This document shows, piece by piece, positions 1 through 9,279 of a stretch of 64,000 nt of DNA. Below the pieces are notes generated by a model, which worked only from the letters and a program-made list of their open reading frames with translations, was not told the origin of the DNA and did no database searches. Origin of the DNA: DATJGR01 sp963787045 (lineage in GTDB: Bacteria > Pseudomonadota > Gammaproteobacteria > Pseudomonadales > Azotimanducaceae); contig CAWBBR010000005.1 in assembly GCA_963787045.1 (NCBI GenBank), positions 62,001 to 126,000 of the forward strand, read 5' to 3'. Both the position numbers and the translations under genes were made by a program. The stretch's first letter is position 1. Each line of letters starts with the position of its first letter.

Positions 1-715
1 CAGCGGTTTCCGTTGCCGCGATGATCGGGCGGAACGACACATTGAAACGCGGCGAGCGACCGTGTTCCGATGCGGCCGCACGGATGCGTGCGATGCTCTC
101 GGCAATGGCGGCGCGCGGCTCGCCAAACAGCGCATAGACGTCGCAATGGCGTGCACCGACACCGATCGCCGCGTCAGATACACCGCCGAACCAGAGCGGC
201 ACGTGCGGTTGCTGCGTGCATCGCACTTCGGAGAACGCGCGCTCGAAGCGATAGTAGGGGCCTTCGTGATCGAACGGCTTGTCGCTGGTCCACACATGAC
301 GCAACACCTCGAGGTATTCGTCAGTGCGAGCGTATCGCTCGTCGTGACCGAGCCAGTCGCCGTCGCGGCGTTGATCGGCGTCGACGCCGCCGGTAATGAT
401 GTGCAGCCACAGCCGCCCCCCAGTGAGATTGTCGAAGGTGGCGGCGGTGCGGGCGGTGAGCGTTGGCGCGACGAAACCGGGGCGATGCGCGACCAGGAAT
501 TTCAATCGCTCGGTCTTGTGCGCGCAGTACTGCGCTACTTGAAATCCCTCTGCCGACGAGGCCGAGTATCCGACCAGCACGGCATCGTATCCGGACGCTT
601 CGTGGGCGCGCGCAAACGACGCGAGGAACTCCGGATCGATACCGCCGCCGATGACGTGTACGGCGGCTTGTGCCGGCGGTGCCACGCCGATCATGCCGAT
701 GATGTTGAGTGGCAT
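1..715 (-). CDS. LLM-class flavin-dependent monooxygenase, SsuD-like (partial, C-terminus off window)
   Basis: The minus strand reads from ATG at 715 (MPLNIIGMIGVAPP) without a stop to the window edge, about 238 residues. The run LHIITGGVDADQRRDGDWL, the motif HDERYARTDEYLEVL and the block PHVPLWFGGVSDAA are typical of the alkanesulfonate monooxygenase (SsuD) branch of the bacterial luciferase-like family. These enzymes use reduced FMN and O2 to oxidise small organic substrates, often releasing sulfite from sulfonates. The start lies 10 bases after the stop of the upstream small exported gene, so the two are probably co-transcribed. The substrate cannot be told; no ssu transport genes are visible on this side. 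Confidence 0.85.
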   Translation of the reverse strand, partial: MPLNIIGMIGVAPPAQAAVHVIGGGIDPEFLASFARAHEASGYDAVLVGYSASSAEGFQVAQYCAHKTERLKFLVAHRPGFVAPTLTARTAATFDNLTGGRLWLHIITGGVDADQRRDGDWLGHDERYARTDEYLEVLRHVWTSDKPFDHEGPYYRFERAFSEVRCTQQPHVPLWFGGVSDAAIGVGARHCDVYALFGEPRAAIAESIARIRAAASEHGRSPRFNVSFRPIIAATETA

Positions 716-725
716 GGCAGACGCC

Positions 726-1229
726 TTACGCGGTGGGCGTGTAACGAAGCATGACGCGCGAACCGTCAGCGAGCCCGTTCTTGAATTTCGGCCCCCAGCT
801 GCTCCACTCGCCGTGGTATTTCTTGCCGAACACCTCGAGCACTTGCGCCTTCATGGCGGAGTCGTCGATGACGGCCGCGGTCGCGCTCAGCTCCGGTGCT
901 TTTCGAAACGCGTCGTTGGCACGCTTCCAGACGCCGAACTCGCCGACCCACATGCGCGCCTGATCGAGGCCGAGGCCGATCGCGCGGGCGCGCCATGCCT
1001 TCGAACTGGTGACGACGTAGATCGCGCCGCCCTGATAGACGAACCAGACCTCGGAATGGCACTTACTTTCCGCACCGCCTTTCTTTAGCGGGGTGATATA
1101 GATCGTCTGCGATTCGCCGAGTGCTTTGGTGGTCGCATCGACCAGCGCTGCCGCCGCCGCACGAAAAGGCGCCGCGCAGGTTGCCAGCGCGGCGCCCGAT
1201 AGAGTCAGAAGGGTCCTTCGACTGATCAT
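726..1229 (-). CDS. Small exported protein with twin-arginine-like leader, possible flavin split-barrel fold
   Basis: A 167-residue protein starting MISRRTLLTLSGAAL, with an Arg pair before a hydrophobic stretch and an Ala-rich cleavage region near residue 26, as in Tat signal peptides. The mature part has alternating beta-like segments (EVWFVYQGGAIYVVTS) that recall pyridoxamine-phosphate-oxidase-like split barrels, but I cannot name a family firmly. It precedes the LLM monooxygenase by 10 bases on the same strand, so a flavin- or redox-related role in the periplasm is an inference from context and fold impression only. Confidence 0.6.
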   Translation of the reverse strand: MISRRTLLTLSGAALATCAAPFRAAAAALVDATTKALGESQTIYITPLKKGGAESKCHSEVWFVYQGGAIYVVTSSKAWRARAIGLGLDQARMWVGEFGVWKRANDAFRKAPELSATAAVIDDSAMKAQVLEVFGKKYHGEWSSWGPKFKNGLADGSRVMLRYTPTA

Positions 1230-1309
1230 GTGCCGCTCGCCTGTGCAGATGCCGAGCGGGTCTTTTACCTCAAAGCTTCAACGGGCCACAACCCTCGCCA
1301 ACCAGGCGT

Positions 1310-1998
1310 TTACCAGTTGCACTGCGACGCCGGCAGCTCGGTGCGCAACTCGTTGCCATTGGCATCGGTGGTGCGCTCGAAGCAGTTGCCGTTCAGATCG
1401 CGAAGCAGGTGTCGGCCTTGCGGCGCGACGGCCACCTGATTGGCAGGCGCGTACTGCTGCTGCCTGCGAATTGTGATACACGTTCGTCAGCACGGAGCCG
1501 AGGATCGCACCACCGACCAGATACGCCGGCCAATCGGAATTATTGTCGTGGTCGTGATGGCCGTAGTACGCCGGATATCCGTAGTACGCCGGATAGGGTC
1601 GATATCCATAGTACGGATAAGCGTGAGCGTAGTACGGGCGAGGGTAGTAGTAGCCCGGGTGGCCGTACCACCCTTTATACGGATAGCCGCCCCTGTAGGG
1701 GTAGCCGACGTAATAGTTGGACCCGTTGCCGTAGTGCGGTCGGCGTCCGGCGTTGTTCTTGCCCTGCGGGTAGCCGGCATAGTGGTTGCCGTTGTACCCG
1801 TTGTAGTTGCTGGACCCGTTGCCGTCATGCGGCCGGCGGCCCGCGTTGTTCTTGCCTTGCGGCTGCGCCGCGCCTCGTTGGGCTATGACCCTGGGCGTTT
1901 CCGCCTTGGCCACCGCCGTTCCAACCGGGATCTGCAGTCGCGACCGGGTTGATCGCGACGAGGGCGACCGTGATGGCTGCGAGCATGAACCGTTTCAT
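1310..1998 (-). CDS. Secreted Tyr/Gly-rich repeat protein (reading frame broken twice)
   Basis: The start at 1998 gives MKRFMLAAITVALVAINPVATA, a clear Sec signal peptide. The mature protein holds two copies of GKNNAGRRPH, then a long Tyr/Pro/Gly/His-rich stretch (YYPRPYYAHAYPYYGYRPYP), a hydrophobic Gly segment (LVGGAILGSVL), and a C-terminal domain ending ELPASQCNW. These parts lie in three frames: one break falls between about 1855 and 1895, the other between about 1440 and 1480. The span of 689 bases is two more than a multiple of three, so two single-base insertions would restore a 228-residue protein. Function unknown; it is probably periplasmic or surface exposed. Confidence 0.65.
1719..1862. 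repeat. Two-copy 51-bp direct repeat, 93 bp apart, inside a coding region
   Basis: Positions 1719-1769 and 1812-1862 are near-identical 51-base units (a handful of mismatches), offset by 93 bases, i.e. 31 codons. They encode the duplicated GKNNAGRRPH segment of the Tyr/Gly-rich protein. The multiple-of-three spacing shows the duplication expanded the protein in frame. Confidence 0.8.
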
Positions 1999-2129
1999 CG
2001 TCGTATCTCCGCTAATCTCGGACCATTCTGGCGGAACGATCCTGAACACGACATGAATGGACGTCGGGTCGATCGTTCGGCGCTGGAATTTAGACCGTGG
2101 CGAGAGACGACTGTTTTGCCCTTTTCCCG

Positions 2130-3497
2130 TCAAAGGTGGGTTGGCGTTCGGCTCTCGTCGTACATTTTGACGAGAAAGTCGCGTAGCGACACTTCGGCCT
2201 CCGCCTTGGGCATCAGCCGGCGTTCCTCCATCAGCGCGGCCATATCGCGCAGGCTGCGACGCCCGTCGATCAGCGACATGATGAACGCGTAGATCTGCGT
2301 GGTGGTCGCCTGGACCTTGAACGAATCGATCTGCGGAATCGGTTTGTTGGTCTGGATCAGCCATTCCGGCAGCGCGCTCTGGCGCGGTGGCGCCGCCACG
2401 CGCTTCGTCTTGGTTGCGGACAACGTCACGGTCTCTTCGTTGCGACCGTGACGACTCGCCGGCGAGCACATGTACGGAATCGTCGATTCGACCACATTCG
2501 GGGCGGAAAAGCCGGTTGCACCGATCAGGGCGGCCGCTTCGCGCACGCTGAAACACAGCGCCGGGTCCACCTGGGCAAAGCGCAGCGAACCGAACGTCAC
2601 CCACGTGCCGTCCGGTCGCAGCAGGCGATTGATCCGTTGTGCGAGCACGCGCAGATCCTCATCGACGATGTCGACGAACCACGGTGTGACGACGGCGTCG
2701 AACGCGTCGAGTGCAAACGGCGCGCGCAAGGCGTCGGCGAGTACGCAGTGGAAGCCTTCTCGGACCGCCGCGGGCGCAGCGAGCTCGCGCCGAACGGCGA
2801 TGTCCTCGAGGCGACGCGGCGCAAGTGGGAACTCGTGCAGTTCGATTCGCGCACCTCGTGTGATCTGTTGGGTCGCAAGCGACAGTAGCGGATTCACGTC
2901 GAGCGCAACGGTGAGAGACGGCTCCAGGCGCGTGTGCAGATCGTAGGCGAGCCGTCCGGCACCGGAGCCGAGCACCAGAATCCGGCCGCCCGCAAGCGGC
3001 GGAAGAGCGCCCGCCACGAGATCGAACGACGCCTCGTTCTCAGCGGTTCCCCAGCACCAGTCGCGGTGAAGGTTCGCGTAGTACGTCGTCAGTCCCTGCG
3101 TTGGCGGAATGCGCGTACGCAGCGCCAGGTGCGTTTCCAGCGCGGTACCGATTTCGCCGAGGTTCAGTGGCGCCAGTAGTGTCGCAAGCTCTCCGAGATG
3201 CGCGCGTTGCGCGCCAACGAGGTGCTCGAGGCGCGTGCGCGTCAGCGGGTGCAGGTCGGTCGATTTCAGCGAGCGAGCGGTGCGGGCGGCGTCGGCTTCC
3301 CACTGGCGCAGCAGCCGGTGCATTCGCGTCCGCCATTCGGCAAGCGCCGCGACCGGTTCCGCGAACAGCCACGGAACACCGCCCAGATCCGGAAAGTCGA
3401 CTCGGCAAGGCTCGCAACGCAGCGCCGCGCCGGCAGAGAGCCGCTTTCCGCAACGTGGACACGCGAGCAGGTCTACGAAAGTACTTGCGGTCGTCAT
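2130..3497 (-). CDS. SAM-dependent methyltransferase with N-terminal zinc ribbon, N2227/carnosine-methyltransferase-like
   Basis: 455 residues. Cys13, Cys16, Cys28 and Cys31 form a Trm112-like zinc ribbon. A Rossmann methyltransferase core follows, with the SAM loop LVLGSGAGRLAYDL near residue 172. The segment TPWFVDIVDEDL plus LLRPDGTWVTFGSLRF resembles the N2227 family (carnosine N-methyltransferase relatives), which methylate imidazole or peptide-like substrates. The last about 70 residues look like a small winged-helix domain of the PqqD type, often found in peptide-maturation enzymes. It sits 90 bases downstream of the DUF1501-type gene on the same strand and may belong to that operon. 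The substrate is unknown; family placement rests on motif resemblance. Confidence 0.7.
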   Translation of the reverse strand: MTTASTFVDLLACPRCGKRLSAGAALRCEPCRVDFPDLGGVPWLFAEPVAALAEWRTRMHRLLRQWEADAARTARSLKSTDLHPLTRTRLEHLVGAQRAHLGELATLLAPLNLGEIGTALETHLALRTRIPPTQGLTTYYANLHRDWCWGTAENEASFDLVAGALPPLAGGRILVLGSGAGRLAYDLHTRLEPSLTVALDVNPLLSLATQQITRGARIELHEFPLAPRRLEDIAVRRELAAPAAVREGFHCVLADALRAPFALDAFDAVVTPWFVDIVDEDLRVLAQRINRLLRPDGTWVTFGSLRFAQVDPALCFSVREAAALIGATGFSAPNVVESTIPYMCSPASRHGRNEETVTLSATKTKRVAAPPRQSALPEWLIQTNKPIPQIDSFKVQATTTQIYAFIMSLIDGRRSLRDMAALMEERRLMPKAEAEVSLRDFLVKMYDESRTPTHL

Positions 3498-3587
3498 CCG
3501 ACGGTCCTGGTCGGTCGAGTATCAGCGCGATACTACAGTCGGTATCGCGACAAGACACGGCGGTGCGTCCTGCACCGCCTTCGTCTC

Positions 3588-5181
3588 TCAGATGGTGCCG
3601 TTCACGATCGGTTGGAACGCCGTCAGCGAATCGAGCAGTCCAGCCGGCAATCCTGCTGCGGGGAACAGCGTCGAGAAGTTGCCTTGTTCGCCATGCAGCG
3701 CCATGTAGTTGAGCACCGCGGTGTACGCCAACAGATTCACGTTGTTGGCGGCCGGGGTCGATGCCGTCTCAACTGAACCGTCGGCACGCATGTAACCGAT
3801 CTGCTGGTGCCGCGCCTGTTCCGTCGCGTTTGCGCCGAGCAGTTGTGCCCGTCCGGTCGGGTTGTAGACGAGGAACCAGGTTGCAGCGGTCTGCTGGTTG
3901 TCGCTGGTCCACTCGCCCTTGCCGCGGCCGTCGACCGAGGCATCGATGGCGCCGTTGCTCGACAGCGAACCGTCCGAGAAGACGTACATCATCAGTGGCT
4001 TGCCGCGAGCCGCCGCGTACTGCAGGCACGCACCCATGCAGACGCCGGCGCGGAAGTCCTTTACCTCGCCCTCTGCGCGCTTGCCGCCGTGGTAGTCGTA
4101 GCCGCCCATCTCGATGGTGCCGGCACCGGCGAAGCCGTTGATGACCATCTTCATGACCGAGGCGGTCTTGCGGAATTCGGCGTTGCCGTCGAACTCTGCC
4201 TGCGTGAAGATGCCGGTGGGTCCGACGATTTGCGGGTCCGTAGCCGGGTTGATCTGCGACGGGTTACCGAAGTTTTCTGCAACGTCGGCGCTCTTCAGAT
4301 AGCCGCAGCGCACCAGATCCTTCACGACGTCTTCGACGTGCACGGTGGTGTCGCCACCCGGCGTGAAGTTCTTCAGCTTTTCGTCGCTTATCTTGTAGAT
4401 CGATTCCATCACCGCAACGGCGTCCGCCTGACTGAGCACGGTCGTTAGATCGCCGACGTCGACCAGGCCGGTGACGTCGCTCGGACGGTCTACTTTCGTC
4501 GGTCGCTTGGTCAGATCGACCAGCATCATCGGCGACACGGAGTTTCCGCCGGAGTCGGAATTCGACGATCCGATCAGCGACAGCAGCGTACCGTCGGCGC
4601 CAGCTCGCGCAATTCCGTACATCGGGTTGTGCGGGTTGTTGCCGGTATCGTTTTCCGACCGCGCCGGAATGACCGCACCGTTGATCAGCGCGCGAATCGC
4701 CGGATCGGTGACGCGCGTCATCATCCCGCGCAGATACGCGCTGTCCGAATGGAACGCCAGACCGAATTCGCTGTTGACGTGATTGAGTCCGGTCGTCGTG
4801 TTGATGACCGGCGGAATCATGTCGCCCGGCAGGCCCTGCTTCGCGTATCCGTCGGTCGTCAGGAAGTCGAGCTGACCACCTTGCTTGACCGATCAACACG
4901 TTCGAACCGGCCGTGTTGCCGCCGCCCGCGAGGTCGAAGCAGATGAACGGGATCTTGCCGGCGCCCTGGTTGCCGACACCGCAGAACGCTTTCAGCTGCG
5001 GCGACACGTTGATCGTCGCGCGAGCGCTGCCGGAACCGAGCGTCAATGCGGTGCTGCCGAGCACGAGCCCGGAACCGAAGATGAAGCCCTGCGACAGGAA
5101 TTCGCGGCGGCTGCGCGGACGCGGATGGTCGGCGTGCCGTATCGGGTCGTCGTAACGTCGAATGTTCTTACGTCTTGTCAT
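3588..5181 (-). CDS. DUF1501-type exported protein with Tat leader (reading frame broken once)
   Basis: The start at 5181 gives a long N-region ending RSRREFLSQGF followed by a hydrophobic segment and ARA, a good twin-arginine signal. The body (FICFDLAGGGNTAGSNVL, then GGQLDFLTTDGYAKQGLPG, later EMGGYDYHGG) matches DUF1501-type proteins, which belong to a sulfatase/phosphatase-like superfamily. The frame changes at the doubled T at 4885-4886; the span of 1594 bases is one more than a multiple of three, so removing one base gives about 530 residues. In other bacteria such proteins are commonly encoded beside large exported cytochrome-like proteins, as here, 29 bases after the LamG gene. Biochemical role unknown. 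Confidence 0.75.
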
Positions 5182-5210
5182 GATGAATCCTCGCTAATTC
5201 CATCCGCGCG

Positions 5211-7706
5211 CTACTGAACCAGCATCGCGGCGCTGCCGAGCACCGAAGCACACGCGCCTTTGACCACGCCGTTGGTGGAGCACTGCGCACCGCTGCAGCC
5301 GGCGAGGTGCCCGATAAGGCTGGCGACCTCGGTCCGCGTCGCCGCGTCATCCGGCTGCGTCGAGATGTTTGCGCCGACCATCTTCGCCATCAGCGGATCG
5401 ATGATCTGGTTCTGCTTCGCGCCCGAATTGAACGCGGTCGCAACACCCGCACTGAAGTCGAAGCCGGGGAAGAACGTCGCCCGCTTCGCGGTGTCGTCCA
5501 CCAACGCGCTGCAGTACGAGATCGCGAGTTGCGTGATGCCCATCTGCTGCGAAGACAGGAACCCTTCGATACCGGTCGAAACCGGAAGCGCCTGGTAGAC
5601 CGCGTCGTACGTCGCCTTGACCTGCGTTTGCGTCGTCGGCACGCCCGTCATGTTCGACATCGTCTGGTTGATCTCCGCGAAGTCGCGAATGCCGTAGTCG
5701 GGATCGCGCGGTACGTCGAGCGGCGGCGGCGGGGGAGCCGGCGACGCTTCGACGACGACGTGCGTTGCGGTACCCAGCACTTCGAACGTCAGGAAGAACT
5801 CGTCGAGCGTAGGACCTTTCTCGAGCGCGACGACCGTTCCGAGCGTCGACAGGTCCTGCCGACCCGTCGGCGTGTACGCGGCATCGGTGATGGTGGTGTT
5901 CAAGTTCTTGAACGCCTGACCTACCGAGGCTTCGCGACCGTTGATACCGATGCGGATGCCGGCGATCGGGATGTCACCCGGCGTCGCCGTGCCGTCGAGC
6001 ATCAGGAAGAACGGTGCACGGAACAGGTAGCTGTACGAATCGAACTGGCTCACCTCGAACACGATGTACGCGTCCGGCTTGCCGACGTGATCGCTCACGT
6101 TGAACAGCATGTAGTACTTCTCGCCGACGCCTACGTCGAAGTTCTGTTTGACCTGATCGGCCGTCAGCGCGCGATTGTGTATCGCGACCAGGCGAACCGT
6201 GCCGGCCCAGCGATTGGTATTGTCGACTTCGCTCGCTAACGACAGAGCAAAGGTGTTGTCCCAATCCGTGAGCAAGCCGCCGGCTACCGTATCGACGTCG
6301 TCGGTGAACTTGCCGTTGACGTAGATGCGTCGGCCGCCCGTCGGATCGTACGTTGCGACGACGTGTTGCAGCGTCGCTTGCAGATCCTCGTCGTCCGCCG
6401 ATGTCGACAGGCGCGGCTCGCCGTTCTGGTCGGTCTCCGACGTACGGTTCAGGAAGTCGTACTGATAGAGCGTCTGGCCCAGCAAGAAGTTGCGACTCGA
6501 ACTACCACCGGCGTAGCTGATGATCCGGGCCGGACCGTCTTGCGTGACGTTGGCCGGCGCTACCCACGCTTCGATCGAATACTCGCCCGTCGACTTGATC
6601 AGGTCGTGCAGCTTCTTGCTCGCCGTCGTCGAGCCTTGCGCCTTACCGTTCTTGAATTCGATACCCCAGCCACCGACCCAGCTGTACGTCCCCGACAACG
6701 TCAGGTTCGCAGCCGGTTCCACGCCGCTGGTATCGAATGCCGTGTTGCCGCTGCCGGTCTTGAACTCGTACAGCGCGATCACGTTCGCTTCCTGACGACC
6801 ACCGCTCGATGCGACGATGCCGTCGGTGAGCTTGAGCGCCTTACTGGTGACGAGATTCGGGTCGACCACGGTCGCCGGAATCGCGTTCGCCATCGCGGTG
6901 ATTCCCGCCTCCATCAGCGCGGCGTCTTGCGCGCAGTTGACCGTCGGCGGATTTTCACTCCAGCAGTTGTGGAATTCCTGGCCGAGGCGCAGCACGAAGC
7001 GCGAGTTCGCCGGATTGTCGAGATCCATCTTCTTTTGAGCCGCGGCGTACGCGACATCGATGTCGTCGCTCGCGAAGAACGGCGACTGCGGTACTGCCGC
7101 GTCTTCCTTGTGGCAGCCTACGCAATACTCGTGCAGGTACGGATCGTACACAGCGGTCTTGAACATCGTCGCCGATACGTCCGCCGGGAAGTTCTTGCTC
7201 GAACCCGGATCGCGCAGCGGTGGCGCCGTGAACTGAATCGACTTGCCGACTCCGCCCAACGCACCGCCGGCCCACGCCTCGATGTACGACTGAATGATGT
7301 CGCCGCACGCATCGTTGCTCGTCAGCCAGCAGTTGTGGCCGCCGCGCACTTTCAGAACCATCCGCGAATTTGCGGGATCGCTCAGGTTGACCACCGTGTT
7401 CGCTGCGTCGTACGCGAGGTTGATGTCGTCGTTACGAACGAAGCGCGGCGTCTGGCTCGGGTTGTGGCACGTACCGCAGCGGTTGTTCGGGACGAGGTTG
7501 TCCCACAGGTTGATCTTGAACCGCTGCACGTCGGCCGTTTGCGGCGCCGGACCCGTGTAGTTGCTCACGGTCGGCGGCGTCGTGACCGGATTGGTTACGG
7601 TCGAAGCACCGCTGCCGCTTCCGCAGCCGGAGACAAGCGTCGAGGCGGCGAGGCAAGCCGCCAGCGCGAGGCCGCGAGCAGACGAGAGTTTATTCATGAT
7701 ATTCAT
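5211..7706 (-). CDS. LamG-domain lipoprotein with two c-type haem motifs
   Basis: 831 residues with signal peptide and lipobox (LVSGC, Cys28). Two CxxCH haem-binding motifs lie at residues 77-81 (CGTCH) and 195-199 (CVGCH). Each is followed by a similar block (DDI..AY.AA ... DPANSR.VL ... HNCW), so the cytochrome-like module is duplicated in tandem. A LamG/concanavalin-like beta-sandwich spans roughly 290-520 (ALYEFKTGSG, YSIEAWVAP, IYVNGKF, LVAIHNRALTADQV). The rest is unassigned, with a proline run near residue 665. GGAGACC lies 6 bases before the ATG. It follows the single-haem gene by 15 bases. Probably anchored to the outer membrane; electron transfer or ligand binding at the surface is inference. 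Confidence 0.8.
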   Translation of the reverse strand: MNIMNKLSSARGLALAACLAASTLVSGCGSGSGASTVTNPVTTPPTVSNYTGPAPQTADVQRFKINLWDNLVPNNRCGTCHNPSQTPRFVRNDDINLAYDAANTVVNLSDPANSRMVLKVRGGHNCWLTSNDACGDIIQSYIEAWAGGALGGVGKSIQFTAPPLRDPGSSKNFPADVSATMFKTAVYDPYLHEYCVGCHKEDAAVPQSPFFASDDIDVAYAAAQKKMDLDNPANSRFVLRLGQEFHNCWSENPPTVNCAQDAALMEAGITAMANAIPATVVDPNLVTSKALKLTDGIVASSGGRQEANVIALYEFKTGSGNTAFDTSGVEPAANLTLSGTYSWVGGWGIEFKNGKAQGSTTASKKLHDLIKSTGEYSIEAWVAPANVTQDGPARIISYAGGSSSRNFLLGQTLYQYDFLNRTSETDQNGEPRLSTSADDEDLQATLQHVVATYDPTGGRRIYVNGKFTDDVDTVAGGLLTDWDNTFALSLASEVDNTNRWAGTVRLVAIHNRALTADQVKQNFDVGVGEKYYMLFNVSDHVGKPDAYIVFEVSQFDSYSYLFRAPFFLMLDGTATPGDIPIAGIRIGINGREASVGQAFKNLNTTITDAAYTPTGRQDLSTLGTVVALEKGPTLDEFFLTFEVLGTATHVVVEASPAPPPPPLDVPRDPDYGIRDFAEINQTMSNMTGVPTTQTQVKATYDAVYQALPVSTGIEGFLSSQQMGITQLAISYCSALVDDTAKRATFFPGFDFSAGVATAFNSGAKQNQIIDPLMAKMVGANISTQPDDAATRTEVASLIGHLAGCSGAQCSTNGVVKGACASVLGSAAMLVQ

Positions 7707-7721
7707 CGTTGCGGTCTCCGC

Positions 7722-8969
7722 TCACTGGCCCATGCAATAGACGGCGGACGCTGCGAACACGTTTCGCAGGTTGTAGTTGTCCGACTGAAAGGCACTGACC
7801 ATCGAGCTGATCTGAGCCCGATCAGCCGCGTCTTGCGGCGGTCGCAGGCAAACGTTCTGGAACACTTTCTCGACCTGGCACTCGGCGAAGGCATCGCTGT
7901 TGGCCAGCTCCATGCCCAACGACTTCGCGCCGTCGCCGGATCCCGGCAGCGCGCCGTCCCAACCGAGCACTTCGTTGGGACCATGACGCCAGTAGTTGTC
8001 CCAGTGGTCGTTCATGGTGATGTAGCCGTACGGGAAGGTCGTGTTGTTGTTGAAGTACTTGCGAACGACGCGCGTGCCGGTCGTGGCATCGATGTCGCTG
8101 GTGTTGTTGTACTTCAGGAATCCGGCGTCGGCGGTCGGGTCGGTTGCCTTGTCGTACTGGAAGTTGTAGTAGGCGAAGGCCTGTGCCATCGGGTCCATGC
8201 CGGAGTGGCAGCCGATGCATCCGTTCAGGAATACGCGCGCGTCGCCACCGGGGCTGCGCGATACGTCCTGACGGATTCGATCGGGGGCGCGCGACGTGTC
8301 GTGCACCTGTTCCATGTCGCGGCACATGTGATTCAGCATCGTGAATCGGAACATCGCGCGGTTCGTGCCGTCGATGAAGAAGGCCTTCGACGCCGCGCGC
8401 GTGGTGAGCACGCCTGCGGTGGCCGATGACGGTACGCCGGTCAAACTGCTTTGCGGGGTGGTGCCGACGAGACGCGCCTTCAGATCCACACCCTGAGCCT
8501 CGGCCGCTTCATAGTGGGCGTTGCTCGAGGTCGAGTAGGCGGGGTTGATGCCGCTGACCGTGTACAGAATGTCGCCGTAGAGCACATTGCGGAAGTCGAC
8601 GTCGTCACGAACCATGCCGATGACGGTGGCGGTGTAGTCGTTCAGCGGAACGAACACGGCCTGGTCGCGGTTCGTCCACGGAGCAACGAAATTCTTCAGC
8701 GTGACGTTGTAGAAGGATGCGTTATCGGTGGCGATGAGCGCGGCGTTGAATGCGCCATTCACCGGGTCCGTCGCGATCGTGTTCGCCATGAGATCCAGCG
8801 TCGAGCCATCCGGCGGTACGCCGGCGATCCGATCGTGGATGCGCTTCGCCTGATCGCGTTCGTCGGCGCTTACCGCGAGCGATCCGAATACCGTAATGAC
8901 CGTGAGCACCAGAAGTAGCGCCCGTTTCGACCAGCGGCGTTCTGGCGTTGCGCGCAGCACCTTAACCAT
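7722..8969 (-). CDS. Exported protein with single CxxCH motif, DUF1588/DUF1585-like
   Basis: 415 residues. A signal segment (RALLLVLTVITVFGSLAVSA) covers about 16-35. The CxxCH motif CIGCH is at 251-255, followed by SGMDPMAQAFAYYNF. A Cys-haem motif followed by a DP and an aromatic-rich helix is characteristic of the DUF1588/DUF1585 cytochrome-like proteins first seen in Planctomycetes. It is the first gene of the leftward run (then LamG, DUF1501-type), and its AGGAG lies 9 bases before the ATG. Divergent from the rightward lipoprotein operon. Function unknown; covalent haem attachment is predicted from the motif only. Confidence 0.7.
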   Translation of the reverse strand: MVKVLRATPERRWSKRALLLVLTVITVFGSLAVSADERDQAKRIHDRIAGVPPDGSTLDLMANTIATDPVNGAFNAALIATDNASFYNVTLKNFVAPWTNRDQAVFVPLNDYTATVIGMVRDDVDFRNVLYGDILYTVSGINPAYSTSSNAHYEAAEAQGVDLKARLVGTTPQSSLTGVPSSATAGVLTTRAASKAFFIDGTNRAMFRFTMLNHMCRDMEQVHDTSRAPDRIRQDVSRSPGGDARVFLNGCIGCHSGMDPMAQAFAYYNFQYDKATDPTADAGFLKYNNTSDIDATTGTRVVRKYFNNNTTFPYGYITMNDHWDNYWRHGPNEVLGWDGALPGSGDGAKSLGMELANSDAFAECQVEKVFQNVCLRPPQDAADRAQISSMVSAFQSDNYNLRNVFAASAVYCMGQ

Positions 8970-9279
8970 GAGGACACACTCCTGTTCATCGGATCGCCCC
9001 TGCTTGCTTCCACAGCAGCCATCGGGCGTTTCTTTTTACTGCCGGCCATCTATCCGTTGATGAGCACGAGGGCATCCCAGTCCCTGAACGGGTCTGGACA
9101 GCCGCGGCGCTAGATTCCGAGATTCGCCACTGCGGTGCTGTGACAGACCCCACGTTTCGGCCATGCGCAGTGGAACCTCAGACAAGTCGTTGGCGTCACC
9201 CGCCTTGTGAGTCGCTTCACATCTTCGAGGTGCTGCGCTGTGGAAGAATCCGACAGGTAGTACACGTCGAGGTCGATTG
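8970..9279. other. Divergent intergenic region of the cytochrome/OMP locus
   Basis: 310 bases separate the leftward and rightward operons, so both promoters must lie here. I see no convincing sigma-70 pair, no riboswitch and no strong palindrome. Confidence 0.5.

Noticed and set aside
6363..8429. A 688-residue Arg-rich open frame on the plus strand
   Set aside because: It is the antisense shadow of the LamG and haem-motif genes: Arg/Val-rich, no domain, no signal, and no ribosome site.
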